Part shown: positions 52,359 through 61,401 of the stretch, in pieces
How the letters are laid out: every line of letters starts with the position of its first letter
Position numbering within the stretch: position 1 is the stretch's first letter
NCBI RefSeq assembly: GCF_042665195.1
Contig: NZ_JBHTBW010000006.1
Location: 324,413-388,412 of the forward strand
DNA: 64,000 nucleotides
Direction: 5' to 3'
Origin: Laceyella putida
GTDB taxonomy: Bacteria; Bacillota; Bacilli; Thermoactinomycetales; Thermoactinomycetaceae
The notes under the pieces: generated by a model
Told to the model about the DNA's origin: nothing
The model's input: the letters and a program-made list of their open reading frames with translations, nothing else
The model's database searches: none
Made by a program: the position numbers and the translations under genes

Positions 52359-52396
52359 GAGGAGCCTGTCATTTGACGGGCTCCTTTTGTCTTTTT
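52359..52396 (+). promoter_or_regulatory. leader terminator hairpin of first transporter gene
   Basis: GGAGCC...GGGCTCC stem followed by TTTTGTCTTTTT, between the promoter and the ribosome site AGGGGGAG. It is a full intrinsic terminator in the 5' leader, implying attenuation control. No plus-strand gene upstream needs it: the previous gene has its own terminator at 51975. Confidence 0.7.
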
Positions 52397-52411
52397 AGGG
52401 GGAGTGGAGAA

Positions 52412-53719
52412 ATGCTGAATCCAACCTTGATCGCGGTTGCTGTCTTTTTGATTGTGTATGGATTTATTATTTCTGAAAAAGTGAATCGGGCCGTGATTGC
52501 CTTGTTGGGAGCTTCGGCCATTATCATGCTGGATGTGCTCGACACGGAAAAGGCGTTCAGGTACTACATTGAATGGGATACGATCGTTCTCCTGATCGGG
52601 ATGATGATCTTGGTTGGGATCACCAATCGGACGGGTGTGTTTCAGTACGTGGCGATCAAATCGGCCAAAATGGCCGGGGGGAATCCGGTTCGCATCTTGG
52701 TCATTTTCTCGTTGCTCACCGCGGTGCTGTCCGCGTTTCTGGATAATGTCACCACCGTTTTGCTGATTGTTCCGGTCACTTTCTCAATCACAAGGATTTT
52801 GAAAGTGAACCCCGTGCCTTACCTCATTTCGGAAGTGCTCGCTTCCAATGTGGGGGGGACGGCGACGCTCATCGGGGATCCGCCCAACATCATTATCGGT
52901 TCCGCCAACAAACATCTCACATTTAACGCTTTTTTGGTCAACTTGGCTCCCATCGTCATCCTGATCTTGGTGGTTATCCTATATCTGTTGTATCTTATCT
53001 ATCGGAATCAGCTGAGAGTGGATGAGGGGCACATTGAAAAATTGATGGAGATGGATGAGAAGAGCTATATTCACGATGTGGCCCTCATGAAGAAATCCTT
53101 GTTCATCCTTGGCTTGACGATCCTTGGCTTTTTGTTGCACTCCGTTCTCCATCTCGCCGCCTCGGTTGTGGCGATGCTGGGCGCCACTTTGCTCCTGTTG
53201 ATTGGGTTGAAAGAAGAAGAGATAGAAAAGACCTTTGACTATGTGGAGTGGCAAACGATCTTCTTCTTTGCCGGTTTGTTTATTCTCGTGGGCGGGTTGC
53301 AGGAAGTGGGCGTCATTAAATTGTTGGCCACCCGGGCATTGGACATCACGGGCGGCGATGTGGCATTGGCGGGAAGCCTCATCTTATGGGTGTCAGGGAT
53401 CGCCTCCGCATTTATCGATAATATTCCGTTTGTCGCGACCATGATTCCCTTGATCAAGGAGATGGTTGCAGGGCTTGGATTGGCTGCGGATTCCGCACAT
53501 GCTAATGCCTTGTGGTGGTCCCTTGCTTTGGGGGCCTGTCTGGGGGGCAACGGCACGGTTATCGGCGCCTCGGCCAATGTGATCGTGGCGGGACTGGCCG
53601 CTCGGGAGAAGCACGGGTTTAGCTTTATGGAGTTCTTTAAAGTGGGGATGCCGATCGCCCTTGTCTCCTTGGTTCTGGCACACGCGTATATTTACCTGCG
53701 CTATCTGATTGCCTTGTGA
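52412..53719 (+). CDS. NhaD/ArsB-type ion transporter, first paralogue
   Basis: 435 aa, ATG 52412 with AGGGGGAG just upstream; the longer open frame crosses the leader terminator. Around eleven helices of the ArsB/NhaD permease family (IT superfamily). Conserved blocks: SAFLDNVTTVLLIVPVTFS, ASNVGGTATLIGDPPNIIIG, ASAFIDNIPFVATMIPL and CLGGNGTVIGASANVI. These relatives transport Na+/H+, arsenite or dicarboxylates; the NVTTVLL and GDPPN motifs are shared by NhaD and ArsB, so the ion is unknown. Next gene is a paralogue of identical length. Confidence 0.92.
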   Translation: MLNPTLIAVAVFLIVYGFIISEKVNRAVIALLGASAIIMLDVLDTEKAFRYYIEWDTIVLLIGMMILVGITNRTGVFQYVAIKSAKMAGGNPVRILVIFSLLTAVLSAFLDNVTTVLLIVPVTFSITRILKVNPVPYLISEVLASNVGGTATLIGDPPNIIIGSANKHLTFNAFLVNLAPIVILILVVILYLLYLIYRNQLRVDEGHIEKLMEMDEKSYIHDVALMKKSLFILGLTILGFLLHSVLHLAASVVAMLGATLLLLIGLKEEEIEKTFDYVEWQTIFFFAGLFILVGGLQEVGVIKLLATRALDITGGDVALAGSLILWVSGIASAFIDNIPFVATMIPLIKEMVAGLGLAADSAHANALWWSLALGACLGGNGTVIGASANVIVAGLAAREKHGFSFMEFFKVGMPIALVSLVLAHAYIYLRYLIAL

Positions 53720-53731
53720 GCGGGCGTTTCA

Positions 53732-53760
53732 TTTACCCTGTTTCGTTATCCTAGTATAAT
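53732..53760 (+). promoter_or_regulatory. promoter of second NhaD/ArsB transporter gene
   Basis: TTTACC (53732-53737), 17 bp, TATAAT (53755-53760). Mirrors the first paralogue's promoter. Confidence 0.75.
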
Positions 53761-53788
53761 TGGAGGAGTAAAGAAACCATACTAATAG

Positions 53789-53821
53789 GGAGCCCTTTCT
53801 TTTGTCTGGGCTCCTTTTATC
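53789..53821 (+). promoter_or_regulatory. leader terminator hairpin of second transporter gene
   Basis: GGAGCCC...GGGCTCC with TTTTATCTTG after it, 20-30 nt before the ATG. Same position and sequence style as in the first paralogue. It could also end read-through from the first gene, but the first gene has its own leader copy too. Confidence 0.7.
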
Positions 53822-53843
53822 TTGCAGAGAGGGGAGAGAAACC

Positions 53844-55151
53844 ATGAGCCCAACTTTTATTGCGGTTACTGTCTTTCTTATCGTTTATGCTTTGATCATT
53901 TCGGAAAAAGTAAATCGGGCTATCGTGGCTTTGCTCGGCGCATCCGTGGTCATCGTCCTCGGCATACTGGACACGGAAAAAGCGTTTCATAGGTACATAG
54001 ACTGGGAGACCATCATTTTGTTGGTGGGGATGATGATCCTGGTGGGGATCATCAACAAAACGGGAATCTTCCAGTACCTCGCCGTCAAATCGGCCAAACT
54101 GACTGGCGGAAGCCCGATCCGCATCCTGATTATGCTTTCGGCGTTGACCGCTTTGATTTCGGCCTTTTTGGACAATGTTACAACGGTGCTTCTGTTTGTG
54201 CCGGTCACTTTTTCGATTACGCGGATCTTGAAGGTAGATGCGACACCATTTTTGATCATGGAAGCGATTGCATCCAATATTGGGGGAACCGCCACATTGA
54301 TTGGGGACCCGCCGAATATCATCATCGGGTCGGCCAATGAACATCTGACCTTTAATGATTTCTTGTTGAATTTGGCGCCGGTGGTTATCCTCATCCTGAT
54401 CGTCGTCCTGTTTCTCGTGTATGTGGTTTACCGTCGCCGCATGAAGGTGGATCAGGCGTTGACCGCGCAACTGATGGAGATGGATGAGAAAAGTTATCTA
54501 ACCGATGTTGCGCTGATGAAGAAGTCGTTGGTTGTGTTGGCCTTGACGATTGTGGGATTTGTCCTGCACTCCGTGATTCATATTGAACCGGCGGTCATCG
54601 CCATTACCGGGGCGACGCTGTTGATGCTGATCAGTGTGAAAGAGGCCGACATGGAGAAAGTGTTCAGTTATATTGAGTGGCAAACGATCTTCTTCTTTGC
54701 GGGTTTGTTTGTGTTGGTGGGGAGCTTGCAAGAAGTGGGGGTCATTAAGCTGTTGGCAACTGAGTTGCTCAGGGTGACAGGGGGGGATGTTTCGGTTGCG
54801 GCGGTGCTGATCTTATGGGTATCCGGGATCGCTTCCGCCTTTATCGACAACATTCCGTTTGTCGCCACGATGATTCCCCTGCTTCAAGATATGATAGCGA
54901 GTCTCGGCTATCCGGTGGATGGCGTACACGCTGAGGTTTTGTGGTGGTCCTTGTCCTTGGGAGCGTGTTTGGGCGGAAACGGAACCATCATCGGGGCGTC
55001 CGCCAACGTGGTGGTGGCTGGCCTCGCCGCTCGAGAAAAGCAAGGCTTCACTTTCTGGCAGTTCTTGAAGGTGGGCATGCCCATCACCTTGATCTCGTTG
55101 GCGATTTCCCATTTATATGTCTACCTGCGCTATTTGATTGATCTGCCATAA
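53844..55151 (+). CDS. NhaD/ArsB-type ion transporter, second paralogue
   Basis: 435 aa, ATG 53844 with AGAGGGGAG upstream. Very similar throughout to the first paralogue and of exactly the same length: LIVYALIISEKVNRAIVALLG versus LIVYGFIISEKVNRAVIALLG, and identical NVTTVLL, GDPPNIIIGSAN, FIDNIPFVATMIPL and CLGGNGT blocks. Recent tandem duplication including promoter and leader. Differences cluster in the cytoplasmic loop around residues 195-230, which may tune regulation. Confidence 0.92.
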   Translation: MSPTFIAVTVFLIVYALIISEKVNRAIVALLGASVVIVLGILDTEKAFHRYIDWETIILLVGMMILVGIINKTGIFQYLAVKSAKLTGGSPIRILIMLSALTALISAFLDNVTTVLLFVPVTFSITRILKVDATPFLIMEAIASNIGGTATLIGDPPNIIIGSANEHLTFNDFLLNLAPVVILILIVVLFLVYVVYRRRMKVDQALTAQLMEMDEKSYLTDVALMKKSLVVLALTIVGFVLHSVIHIEPAVIAITGATLLMLISVKEADMEKVFSYIEWQTIFFFAGLFVLVGSLQEVGVIKLLATELLRVTGGDVSVAAVLILWVSGIASAFIDNIPFVATMIPLLQDMIASLGYPVDGVHAEVLWWSLSLGACLGGNGTIIGASANVVVAGLAAREKQGFTFWQFLKVGMPITLISLAISHLYVYLRYLIDLP

Positions 55152-55159
55152 GCATGCCG

Positions 55160-55190
55160 ACCGCTCATTCGTTCCAATGGGCGGTTTATT
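55160..55190 (+). terminator. terminator after second transporter gene
   Basis: ACCGCTCATT...AATGGGCGGT stem with one mismatch, then TTATTTCG. Confidence 0.7.
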
Positions 55191-55303
55191 TCGTTTGCCG
55201 CAAAGATTTTTGCGCTGACGGATGCGATGGTGTCATAAAGAGAAGGGAAGTGAGAGTGCTCAGGAAAGGAATGCAAAGTGGTGGGCGCATGGCTGGCAGC
55301 CCA

Positions 55304-55350
55304 ATAAAAAAGAGCCCTTGGTCATGCCGATTGGCACAAACAAGGGTTTA
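55304..55350 (-). terminator. terminator of the CWB2 protein gene
   Basis: AGCCCTTG/CAAGGGTT with inner TGCC/GGCA (55313-55347); minus strand continues with CTTTTTTATT. Confidence 0.82.
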
Positions 55351-55388
55351 AGCGTGTGCAGGGATAGGGATTCGTCATCCCTGCCAGA

Positions 55389-57089
55389 TTACTTAATCAA
55401 ACCGTTGAAGTAGCTTTGGATACCGGTAGAAACAGAATCGGTGCCACCCAAGATGTACACGACATCCGTGTAGTAGTCTGGCAACTCATTTTGCAGGTAG
55501 TTGGTGACGCTGGCATCGATTTTGGTGGCCGTCGTCAACAGGATGGGCGCGTAACGGTTAGCCGCGAGCGGACCACCTGGCAGCGCATCGGAGAAGATCA
55601 TTCCGTTGGCCACGACCAAGTTGCGTGGGTCCATCCCGAAAAATTCGGTGTCAAAGAAGTATTTGATCAAGTTTACGCCAACGGCAAAACGATTTGCGCC
55701 ACCCACGCGGTCCACATTTCCGCCGGTCAGTGTTTTCAATCGGTTGAGCACATTGTCGGACACGGTGTCCGATCCGCCGACGATGACAAAGTCTCTAATG
55801 CCGTTCTGTTTGATATACGCTTCCACAGAAGCTGGCACTTTGTCCGTGCTTACTTGCAGGATCGGATAGAAGTATTGTCCCGCTGGGCTGGAAGCAGATA
55901 GCGCATCCGGGAAGTTCAAGCCGCTGGCGATGATAGCCTTTTGCGGTTCGAAGCCAAGATCAGTCAAGGCTTGCCCCACATTGGCGGAAACGGCGAAACG
56001 GTCAGCGCCGTCGATCCGTTTGGTTTCCAGGCCCAAATCTTTCAGTTGCTGTTCTACGGCTGGGGTGACCGAATCGATTCCTCCCAGCATGATCGCTTGC
56101 TTCGCGCCCAACCGCGTGATCTCCGCTTTGATGGGGGCCGGCAACGATTTGGGGTTGGTCAACAGCACAGGCGCTTGCAGCGCGGCTGCCAATGGGCCGC
56201 CGGACAGCGCATCGGTATATAAGTCCCCACGGGCAATCAAGATGGTATCGGTGCCATAGGGGTAATTTTCTTTGCTGATATTAGCGGATACGGCATAACG
56301 ATCCGCCCCGTCAATCCGTTTTACCCCTGGATTGGTGATCTCCAACGTTTTGAAGACCATGTTTTCGGAAGCCTCTTCCGCCATCATATACACCGTGTGG
56401 TCTCCGATTTCGAGCGTCAGTGTTTTGTTGAACGTGGTTCCCAACTGTTCGTCATTTGAACCGTCCACGCTTAAATAAACGGAAGCGGACTCGGATACTG
56501 ATCCGGTCAGATTAACCGTTTTGGCCCCTTTTGCCATCCGGAACGGGTTTTTCGCGGGGCTGGTCAAATTGATTTGCGGAACCGTCGTATCAACGGTCAT
56601 GGTGACGCCGTTCACGTTGTATCGATAAGGGACCGACCATTCCTCCAGGGATTCCACCATAAAGTAGTAGTCTCCAGCGGGAATGGTATCGCCGTCAAAA
56701 TACATCGCAGGCATGTCGGGATCGGAATCGACGGCTGAAAGGGGGATCAAGGTATAGAAATGTTCGCCTTGTTCCGCATTGGAGTTGATGTGGATCGTTC
56801 CGCCTTGGGAGACGTGGATTTTGTATAAGTGAGCCCCGGAGAAGTCAATGGAACCGGTAAAGGTGGCATCCGTCACTTCTTGAGCCGTTACGCTGCGGGT
56901 GCTTAGTTTGGCGGATGATTTGTTCTCATAAAGATAACGCTCAACCTGTTGAATGGTTTTGGTACGATGAGCTTTTTCTACATCAGACGCATTGTGCGCT
57001 TTTCCTTCCGCAGAACCCAGTCCTGGGAAAGCGACAACGGTACCCAACACGGCTGTTGTAAGCACGCCAGCAAAAATCTTTTTGCGCAA
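55389..57089 (-). CDS. secreted cell-wall-binding protein with three CWB2 repeats
   Basis: 566 aa from TTG 57089, 7 nt after AAGGGGG, giving MRKKIFAGVLTTAVLG; the frame further upstream has no site. Signal peptide ~1-27. Residues ~60-180 look like a PPC-type bacterial pre-peptidase C-terminal domain, ~185-250 an Ig-like module (TVPQINLTSP ... SVYLSVDGS). Then three ~95-residue CWB2 repeats (PF04122): RIDGADRYAVSANIS, RIDGADRFAVSANVG and RVGGANRFAVGVNLI each begin a unit. CWB2 repeats bind secondary wall polymer non-covalently. No catalytic domain, so structural or adhesive. Confidence 0.9.
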   Translation of the reverse strand: MRKKIFAGVLTTAVLGTVVAFPGLGSAEGKAHNASDVEKAHRTKTIQQVERYLYENKSSAKLSTRSVTAQEVTDATFTGSIDFSGAHLYKIHVSQGGTIHINSNAEQGEHFYTLIPLSAVDSDPDMPAMYFDGDTIPAGDYYFMVESLEEWSVPYRYNVNGVTMTVDTTVPQINLTSPAKNPFRMAKGAKTVNLTGSVSESASVYLSVDGSNDEQLGTTFNKTLTLEIGDHTVYMMAEEASENMVFKTLEITNPGVKRIDGADRYAVSANISKENYPYGTDTILIARGDLYTDALSGGPLAAALQAPVLLTNPKSLPAPIKAEITRLGAKQAIMLGGIDSVTPAVEQQLKDLGLETKRIDGADRFAVSANVGQALTDLGFEPQKAIIASGLNFPDALSASSPAGQYFYPILQVSTDKVPASVEAYIKQNGIRDFVIVGGSDTVSDNVLNRLKTLTGGNVDRVGGANRFAVGVNLIKYFFDTEFFGMDPRNLVVANGMIFSDALPGGPLAANRYAPILLTTATKIDASVTNYLQNELPDYYTDVVYILGGTDSVSTGIQSYFNGLIK

Positions 57090-57218
57090 ATGATTATCCC
57101 CCTTCACAACTGTGGTAAAATGCACTCAGTATAAAGATTCGTATGCTTTGCCGTTTTTTGATGTCGAAAAAAATGGCGAAATGTCGAACGCGAATGACAT
57201 CATCGGAGGGATAAATAG

Positions 57219-57506
57219 ATGGAGGAGCGGAAAGCGCGGATTCGCGAACAGGCCAAGCGATACCATGCCCAATTCAAAGGCAGGGATGAGATGGAGGAGT
57301 ATGCGGGAAACACCCGGGCTTGCTGCGAGTATTGCGACAAGGATGTGAAGCCATGGGAAATCCATATCGTCACTTCGGCGGATAAAGAACGCTGGGCATG
57401 TCGGACATGTGTGGAGAAAGAGGGGCTTACGCTATCGGAGAGTGAACAGGCGATTCACTTTGAAGCGGTGCGGTTGGCCAGTAAGTGGATTTATATTCGA
57501 GGATAA
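57219..57506 (+). CDS. small zinc-ribbon-like (CxxC) protein, unknown function
   Basis: 95 aa, ATG 57219 with GGAGGG upstream. Two Cys pairs, CCEYC and CRTC (about residues 35-39 and 61-64), would form a treble-clef or zinc-ribbon site; a basic N-terminal helix precedes it. No signal peptide. Divergent from the CWB2 protein gene. Function unknown. Confidence 0.75.
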   Translation: MEERKARIREQAKRYHAQFKGRDEMEEYAGNTRACCEYCDKDVKPWEIHIVTSADKERWACRTCVEKEGLTLSESEQAIHFEAVRLASKWIYIRG

Positions 57507-57625
57507 TTATTTGGTTTTTGGAACATATTTTTAAATGGATGATGAAGAAGAGGTTGATGCACAATACAATTACTATATACCCAAGCTATATATTCATCAT
57601 ATTTCAGTAAAATATATCCACCCCG

Positions 57626-57654
57626 TTGCTCTGGCCGAATGCTTGTGTTATGAT
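57626..57654 (+). promoter_or_regulatory. promoter of SRP RNA gene
   Basis: TTGCTC (57626-57631), 17-bp spacer, TATGAT (57649-57654), fitting an RNA start near 57661. Confidence 0.75.
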
Positions 57655-57660
57655 AGAAAC

Positions 57661-57932
57661 ACCGCGCTAGATGGGGAGCTGGCGGTGCCCTGTAACCCGT
57701 AATCCGCCTTAACGGGGTTGAATTCCTATCTGAGGCGCATCTTGTGCGAGGTCTGGTCTGGATGATCAGTGTTGATGATTGGGTCCTACGCAACGAAGCC
57801 TTCCGAACCGTGTCAGGTCCTGACGGAAGCAGCACTAAGGGAGAATCTTCGTGTGCCGTAGGGGTGCCTGGTTTGAGCTGACGATCCAGCGCCCGCTCGG
57901 GCTCGATGCGTCAAAGGTAGGTGCGCGGCTAC
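57661..57932 (+). ncRNA. ffs: signal recognition particle RNA (large, Bacillus-type scRNA)
   Basis: About 270 nt. The domain IV loop is present: GTCAGGTCCTGACGG with AGCAGC just after it (57810-57835), which binds Ffh. The Alu domain is formed by GGTGCCCTGTAACCC near the 5' end and complementary 3' sequences; it binds HBsu in Bacillus. Length and layout match the Bacillus subtilis 271-nt scRNA. Ends are set by homology and promoter position and may be off by a few bases. Confidence 0.95.
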
Positions 57933-57945
57933 ATAAGATGAAGCC

Positions 57946-57983
57946 AAACCCAAGTTCCAATATTGGAGCTTGGGTTTTTTTGT
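57946..57983 (+). terminator. terminator of SRP RNA gene
   Basis: AAACCCAAG/CTTGGGTTT with inner CAATATTG palindrome, then seven T. Confidence 0.9.
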
Positions 57984-58328
57984 TATTCCATCGGTTATTT
58001 TGTTCGGTAAAATGTAAAAAAAGCCCATTTTCTTGAAGGAAGAAAATGTAAAACGGCGAATTAGAAAATATCACAATTTTGACAAAAAAGTTCGAATCAT
58101 AAATGTGTCGCGAATGGAGGTGACTCGTACCGAGAGGGGTTCGTCCTGTTTTTCTTGATTGTAGCGAGACGGGCGAATGACACTTGGCACGTTTGATATC
58201 TGTCAGCGATGGATAGCAACAGTCCGAATCAGCGGCTTGTCCGAGGCGACATCTTGTGCAAGAACCGTATTCACGCTGGAAAAGCGAGTACAAGAGAAGA
58301 AGGGAAGCGACGATGTGGCGGTGCGATT
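57984..58328 (+). other. GC-mixed leader region of the orphan kinase gene
   Basis: About 345 bp. The segment 58200-58310 is GC-rich and open in the kinase frame back to ATG 58209, but without a ribosome site. ATG 58311, with AAGGGA upstream, begins a 7-codon frame that ends next to the kinase start. The region may contain a structured leader or small RNA; no known riboswitch pattern was recognised. Confidence 0.4.
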
Positions 58329-59477
58329 ATGATTAATATGAACATGAAAACCTCAATAGAACATGCTGATCATCCATCTTGCCAGTACCTGCCTTTTTAT
58401 CCGATGACAACGGTTGAGCGCATGACCGCCCAGATGATATCGAAGATTCATCTTGGGATCATTGTGCTGGATGAGTGTAGCCAGGTGTTGGAGATCAATC
58501 CTGTGGCCGCTGCGCTGTTAGGATTGGATCGCGCACAGGTGCTTTATCGTTCATTTGAGGAATTGGTAGCTCAGCTGGGCTTGCATGCGCATGAAAAAGA
58601 ACGGTTGACGTCATTTGTTTATTCCGTCCAAGACGGACGAGAGATGGAGTGGGAGTGGCATGATGAGGGGGAGGCGCGGTATCTCACGCTCCGGATGCAA
58701 GCGATCAAGGATCATGAGCTTCGGTTGCAAGGGTACATGTTGGTGATAGAGGATGTCACCGCGCTTCGATTATTGGAATTGCAGGTACGACGTAACAATC
58801 GTTTAGCGACCATTGGACAAATTGCAGCCGGTACGGCGCATGAGATTCGCAATCCACTGACGGCGATAAAAGGGTTCTTACAAGTGATCGGACACAAGTT
58901 GAAAGATGACGGGCAAGGCAAGGAATGCGGCTATATCGAGATTATGTTGAAAGAAATCGAACGGATCAGCAACTTGGTCGGCGAAATCCTGCTGTTGAGC
59001 AAACCTCGCCAAACAGATTTGCGCGCTGTGAATGTGACCAAAGTCCTAAGGGAGATCTTGCCCATTATTAAAAACGAGGCCTTATTACATAATATAGATG
59101 TTTTTTTTGAGAAGAGTGTCTCCCCCCTTCCGGTGGTCATCGCTGACGGGGAGATGTTGAAGCAAGTGTTTCTCAATTTGTGCAAAAACGCGATTGAAGC
59201 GATGAAACAAGGGGGGCTGCTGACCATTCGTTTGGCCACGATGGTATCGGAGCGGAAATTGCGTGTGGAGATTATTGATTCGGGAACGGGAATTCCCGAC
59301 GATGTGCGAGAGAAAATTTTCGAGCCATTCTTTACGACGAAAGAGAATGGCACGGGTCTTGGACTTCCGATTTGCCGTCAAATCCTGCTGGAGTTAGGGG
59401 GGACGATCGAGCCGGACTCAAGCGAATCGGGGACGACGATGCGAGTCTATTTGCCCCTGGGGATGAAACCGGAATAA
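58329..59477 (+). CDS. orphan PAS-domain histidine kinase, sporulation-kinase type
   Basis: 382 aa from ATG 58329; the same frame could begin at ATG 58209 (422 aa), and no candidate has a strong ribosome site. A soluble protein with a PAS domain (~35-145; GIIVLDECSQVLEINPVAAALLG), a HisKA domain with phosphoacceptor His171 in AAGTAHEIRNPLTAIKGFL, and a HATPase domain (NLCKNAIEAMKQGG; GTGLGLPICRQIL). The HisKA wording is that of sporulation kinases (KinA-E) and NtrB-like proteins, and no response regulator gene is near, so it may feed Spo0F. It is inserted between scr and dnaX, which are neighbours in Bacillus. Confidence 0.86.
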   Translation: MINMNMKTSIEHADHPSCQYLPFYPMTTVERMTAQMISKIHLGIIVLDECSQVLEINPVAAALLGLDRAQVLYRSFEELVAQLGLHAHEKERLTSFVYSVQDGREMEWEWHDEGEARYLTLRMQAIKDHELRLQGYMLVIEDVTALRLLELQVRRNNRLATIGQIAAGTAHEIRNPLTAIKGFLQVIGHKLKDDGQGKECGYIEIMLKEIERISNLVGEILLLSKPRQTDLRAVNVTKVLREILPIIKNEALLHNIDVFFEKSVSPLPVVIADGEMLKQVFLNLCKNAIEAMKQGGLLTIRLATMVSERKLRVEIIDSGTGIPDDVREKIFEPFFTTKENGTGLGLPICRQILLELGGTIEPDSSESGTTMRVYLPLGMKPE

Positions 59478-59558
59478 CCACATTCTGGTGGTGGTAATCG
59501 GGATCGGGCCGGGGGTGATTTTTGAACAAATGGATGTGGTTTTCTCTGATTTCGTTTC

Positions 59559-59583
59559 AACCCACTTTCATGGTGGGTTTTTG
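59559..59583 (+). terminator. terminator after orphan kinase gene
   Basis: AACCCAC/GTGGGTT stem (59559-59565 with 59573-59579), then TTTTTG. Confidence 0.85.
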
Positions 59584-59687
59584 TTGTTTCTGCGAAATGT
59601 CGCCTTTTGGAAAAAAGAGAGTCAGTGTAGTATGATAATAAGGATCATCAGATTTTGCCCCGCATGGGGAAGGCTGGAGTGTTGGTT

Positions 59688-61382
59688 GTGTCCTATCGGG
59701 CATTATATCGGGTATGGAGACCGCAACGTTTCGAAGATTTAGTTGGGCAGGAACACGTGACAAAAACGCTCAAAAATGCCTTGAAAGAGAAGCATCTCTC
59801 TCATGCTTATCTCTTCAATGGCCCGCGAGGCACAGGGAAAACCAGTGCCGCCAAGATCTTTGCCAAAGCGGTTAACTGTGTGCACGGCCCTGCGCCCGAA
59901 CCGTGTAACGAGTGTGAAGCATGCAAGCGGATTACGGAAGGCGCGATCATGGATGTGGTGGAGATTGACGCCGCTTCCAACCGCGGGGTGGATGAAATCC
60001 GCGAGCTGCGGGACAAGGTGAAGTATGCCCCGACAGAAGTGCGCTATAAGGTGTATATTATTGACGAGGTGCACATGTTGACGACGGAGGCGTTTAATGC
60101 CCTGTTGAAGACATTGGAAGAACCTCCGACACATGTGATTTTTATTTTGGCAACGACGGAACCGCACAAACTTCCTCCGACGATCATTTCCCGCTGTCAG
60201 CGTTTCTCTTTTCGCCGCATCTCTTTTGAACACATTGTCGCTCGCATGAAACTGATATGCGAATCGATGGGGATTTCCTATGAAGAAACAGCCTTATATG
60301 CGGTAGCGCGAGCGGCTGATGGCGGCATGCGTGATGCCTTGAGCCTGTTGGATCAAGCCTTGGCCTTTGCCGGGGATCGATTGGATGAGCAAGCCGTCAT
60401 GGCCGTTACCGGGGCCGTGTCAAAGGAGATCGTGCTCCACATGCTCCAAGCGGTCGCGGATGCTTCCGTTCCCGAGGCGTTGAAGCGGTTGGATGAAGCC
60501 GTCATGGCCGGAATGGAACCGGAAAAGCTGATTCAGGATTTCATTCATGCAGTTAGGGACGTTCTGTTATATAAAACGGCGCCACAGTTGGAAGGAGTCA
60601 AATCGAGCTTAGGGTATAGCGAGCTTTTTCCGCGTTTGAGCGAACGGCTTTCCATCGGACGTTTAACACAGATGCTTGATCTCTTACTCCATTACCAGCA
60701 GCAGATGAAATGGGTTGCCCATCCGCGGATTGTGTTGGAAATGGCGTTGCTTCGTTTGATTGAAGCGGGGGAGTCTGAAGCAAAACAAGACGCCTCTGTT
60801 CCGGTAGCCAAGTTGGAAGAGCGGATTCGTGAGCTGGAGCAAGCCCTGCGCAAGTTGCAAGCAGCTCCCTCCGCGTCTGCTGAGCGAACCGCGCCTTCCA
60901 CACCGGAAAGCCCAAAACAGCCGGCTATTGGCAAAAGCCAACCAAGGTTTACCTCCTTGAATGAGCAATGGTTCACAAGGTTGTCCGCTGAAAAGTTGAA
61001 GGAGGTTAGACGTGTCTGGCCGGAAGTCTTGCATCGGGTCAAAGAAGACAAGATCATGGTGCACGCCTGGTTGGTGGATGGCGAAGTGGTAGGGGCGACG
61101 CAAGATACCGTTGTCGTTGCCTTCCGCAGCAAAATCCACTGTGAGACAGTGGAGAATAAACATAAAGACTGGATTCAACAAGTGATGGCGCAAGCGATGG
61201 GAACGCCGATGCGACTCAAAACCATCATGATGCCGGAGTGGCAAGAATTTATGAACCGGCATGGCAAACAGGCGAAAGATGAACCGGAGGAACCCGATGA
61301 ACCAAGCGGGCAAGATGATATCATTAAGAAGGCTATTGGTTTGTTTGGTGAACAACTGGTGAAAGTGATTGACCAAAATTAG
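59688..61382 (+). CDS. dnaX: DNA polymerase III subunit gamma/tau
   Basis: 564 aa from GTG 59688, 8 nt after GGAG; gives MSYRALYRVWRPQRFEDLVGQ, the usual start. Clamp-loader ATPase: Walker A GPRGTGKTS, zinc-site cysteines (CVHG...CNECEAC), Walker B YIIDEVHML, SRC motif in IISRCQRF. Domain III ~245-370; the tau part ~370-564 is Ala/Glu-rich then structured. No A-rich slippery frameshift signal was noticed, so one product is expected, as in Bacillus. Followed by ybaB and recR. Confidence 0.96.
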   Translation: MSYRALYRVWRPQRFEDLVGQEHVTKTLKNALKEKHLSHAYLFNGPRGTGKTSAAKIFAKAVNCVHGPAPEPCNECEACKRITEGAIMDVVEIDAASNRGVDEIRELRDKVKYAPTEVRYKVYIIDEVHMLTTEAFNALLKTLEEPPTHVIFILATTEPHKLPPTIISRCQRFSFRRISFEHIVARMKLICESMGISYEETALYAVARAADGGMRDALSLLDQALAFAGDRLDEQAVMAVTGAVSKEIVLHMLQAVADASVPEALKRLDEAVMAGMEPEKLIQDFIHAVRDVLLYKTAPQLEGVKSSLGYSELFPRLSERLSIGRLTQMLDLLLHYQQQMKWVAHPRIVLEMALLRLIEAGESEAKQDASVPVAKLEERIRELEQALRKLQAAPSASAERTAPSTPESPKQPAIGKSQPRFTSLNEQWFTRLSAEKLKEVRRVWPEVLHRVKEDKIMVHAWLVDGEVVGATQDTVVVAFRSKIHCETVENKHKDWIQQVMAQAMGTPMRLKTIMMPEWQEFMNRHGKQAKDEPEEPDEPSGQDDIIKKAIGLFGEQLVKVIDQN

Positions 61383-61401
61383 TGTGGGGAGGCAAATCCT
61401 T

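Noticed and set aside
52320..52412. yybP-ykoY or other known metal riboswitch in the transporter leader
   Set aside because: The leader is only ~70 nt and lacks the conserved loops of that class; only a terminator hairpin is evident.
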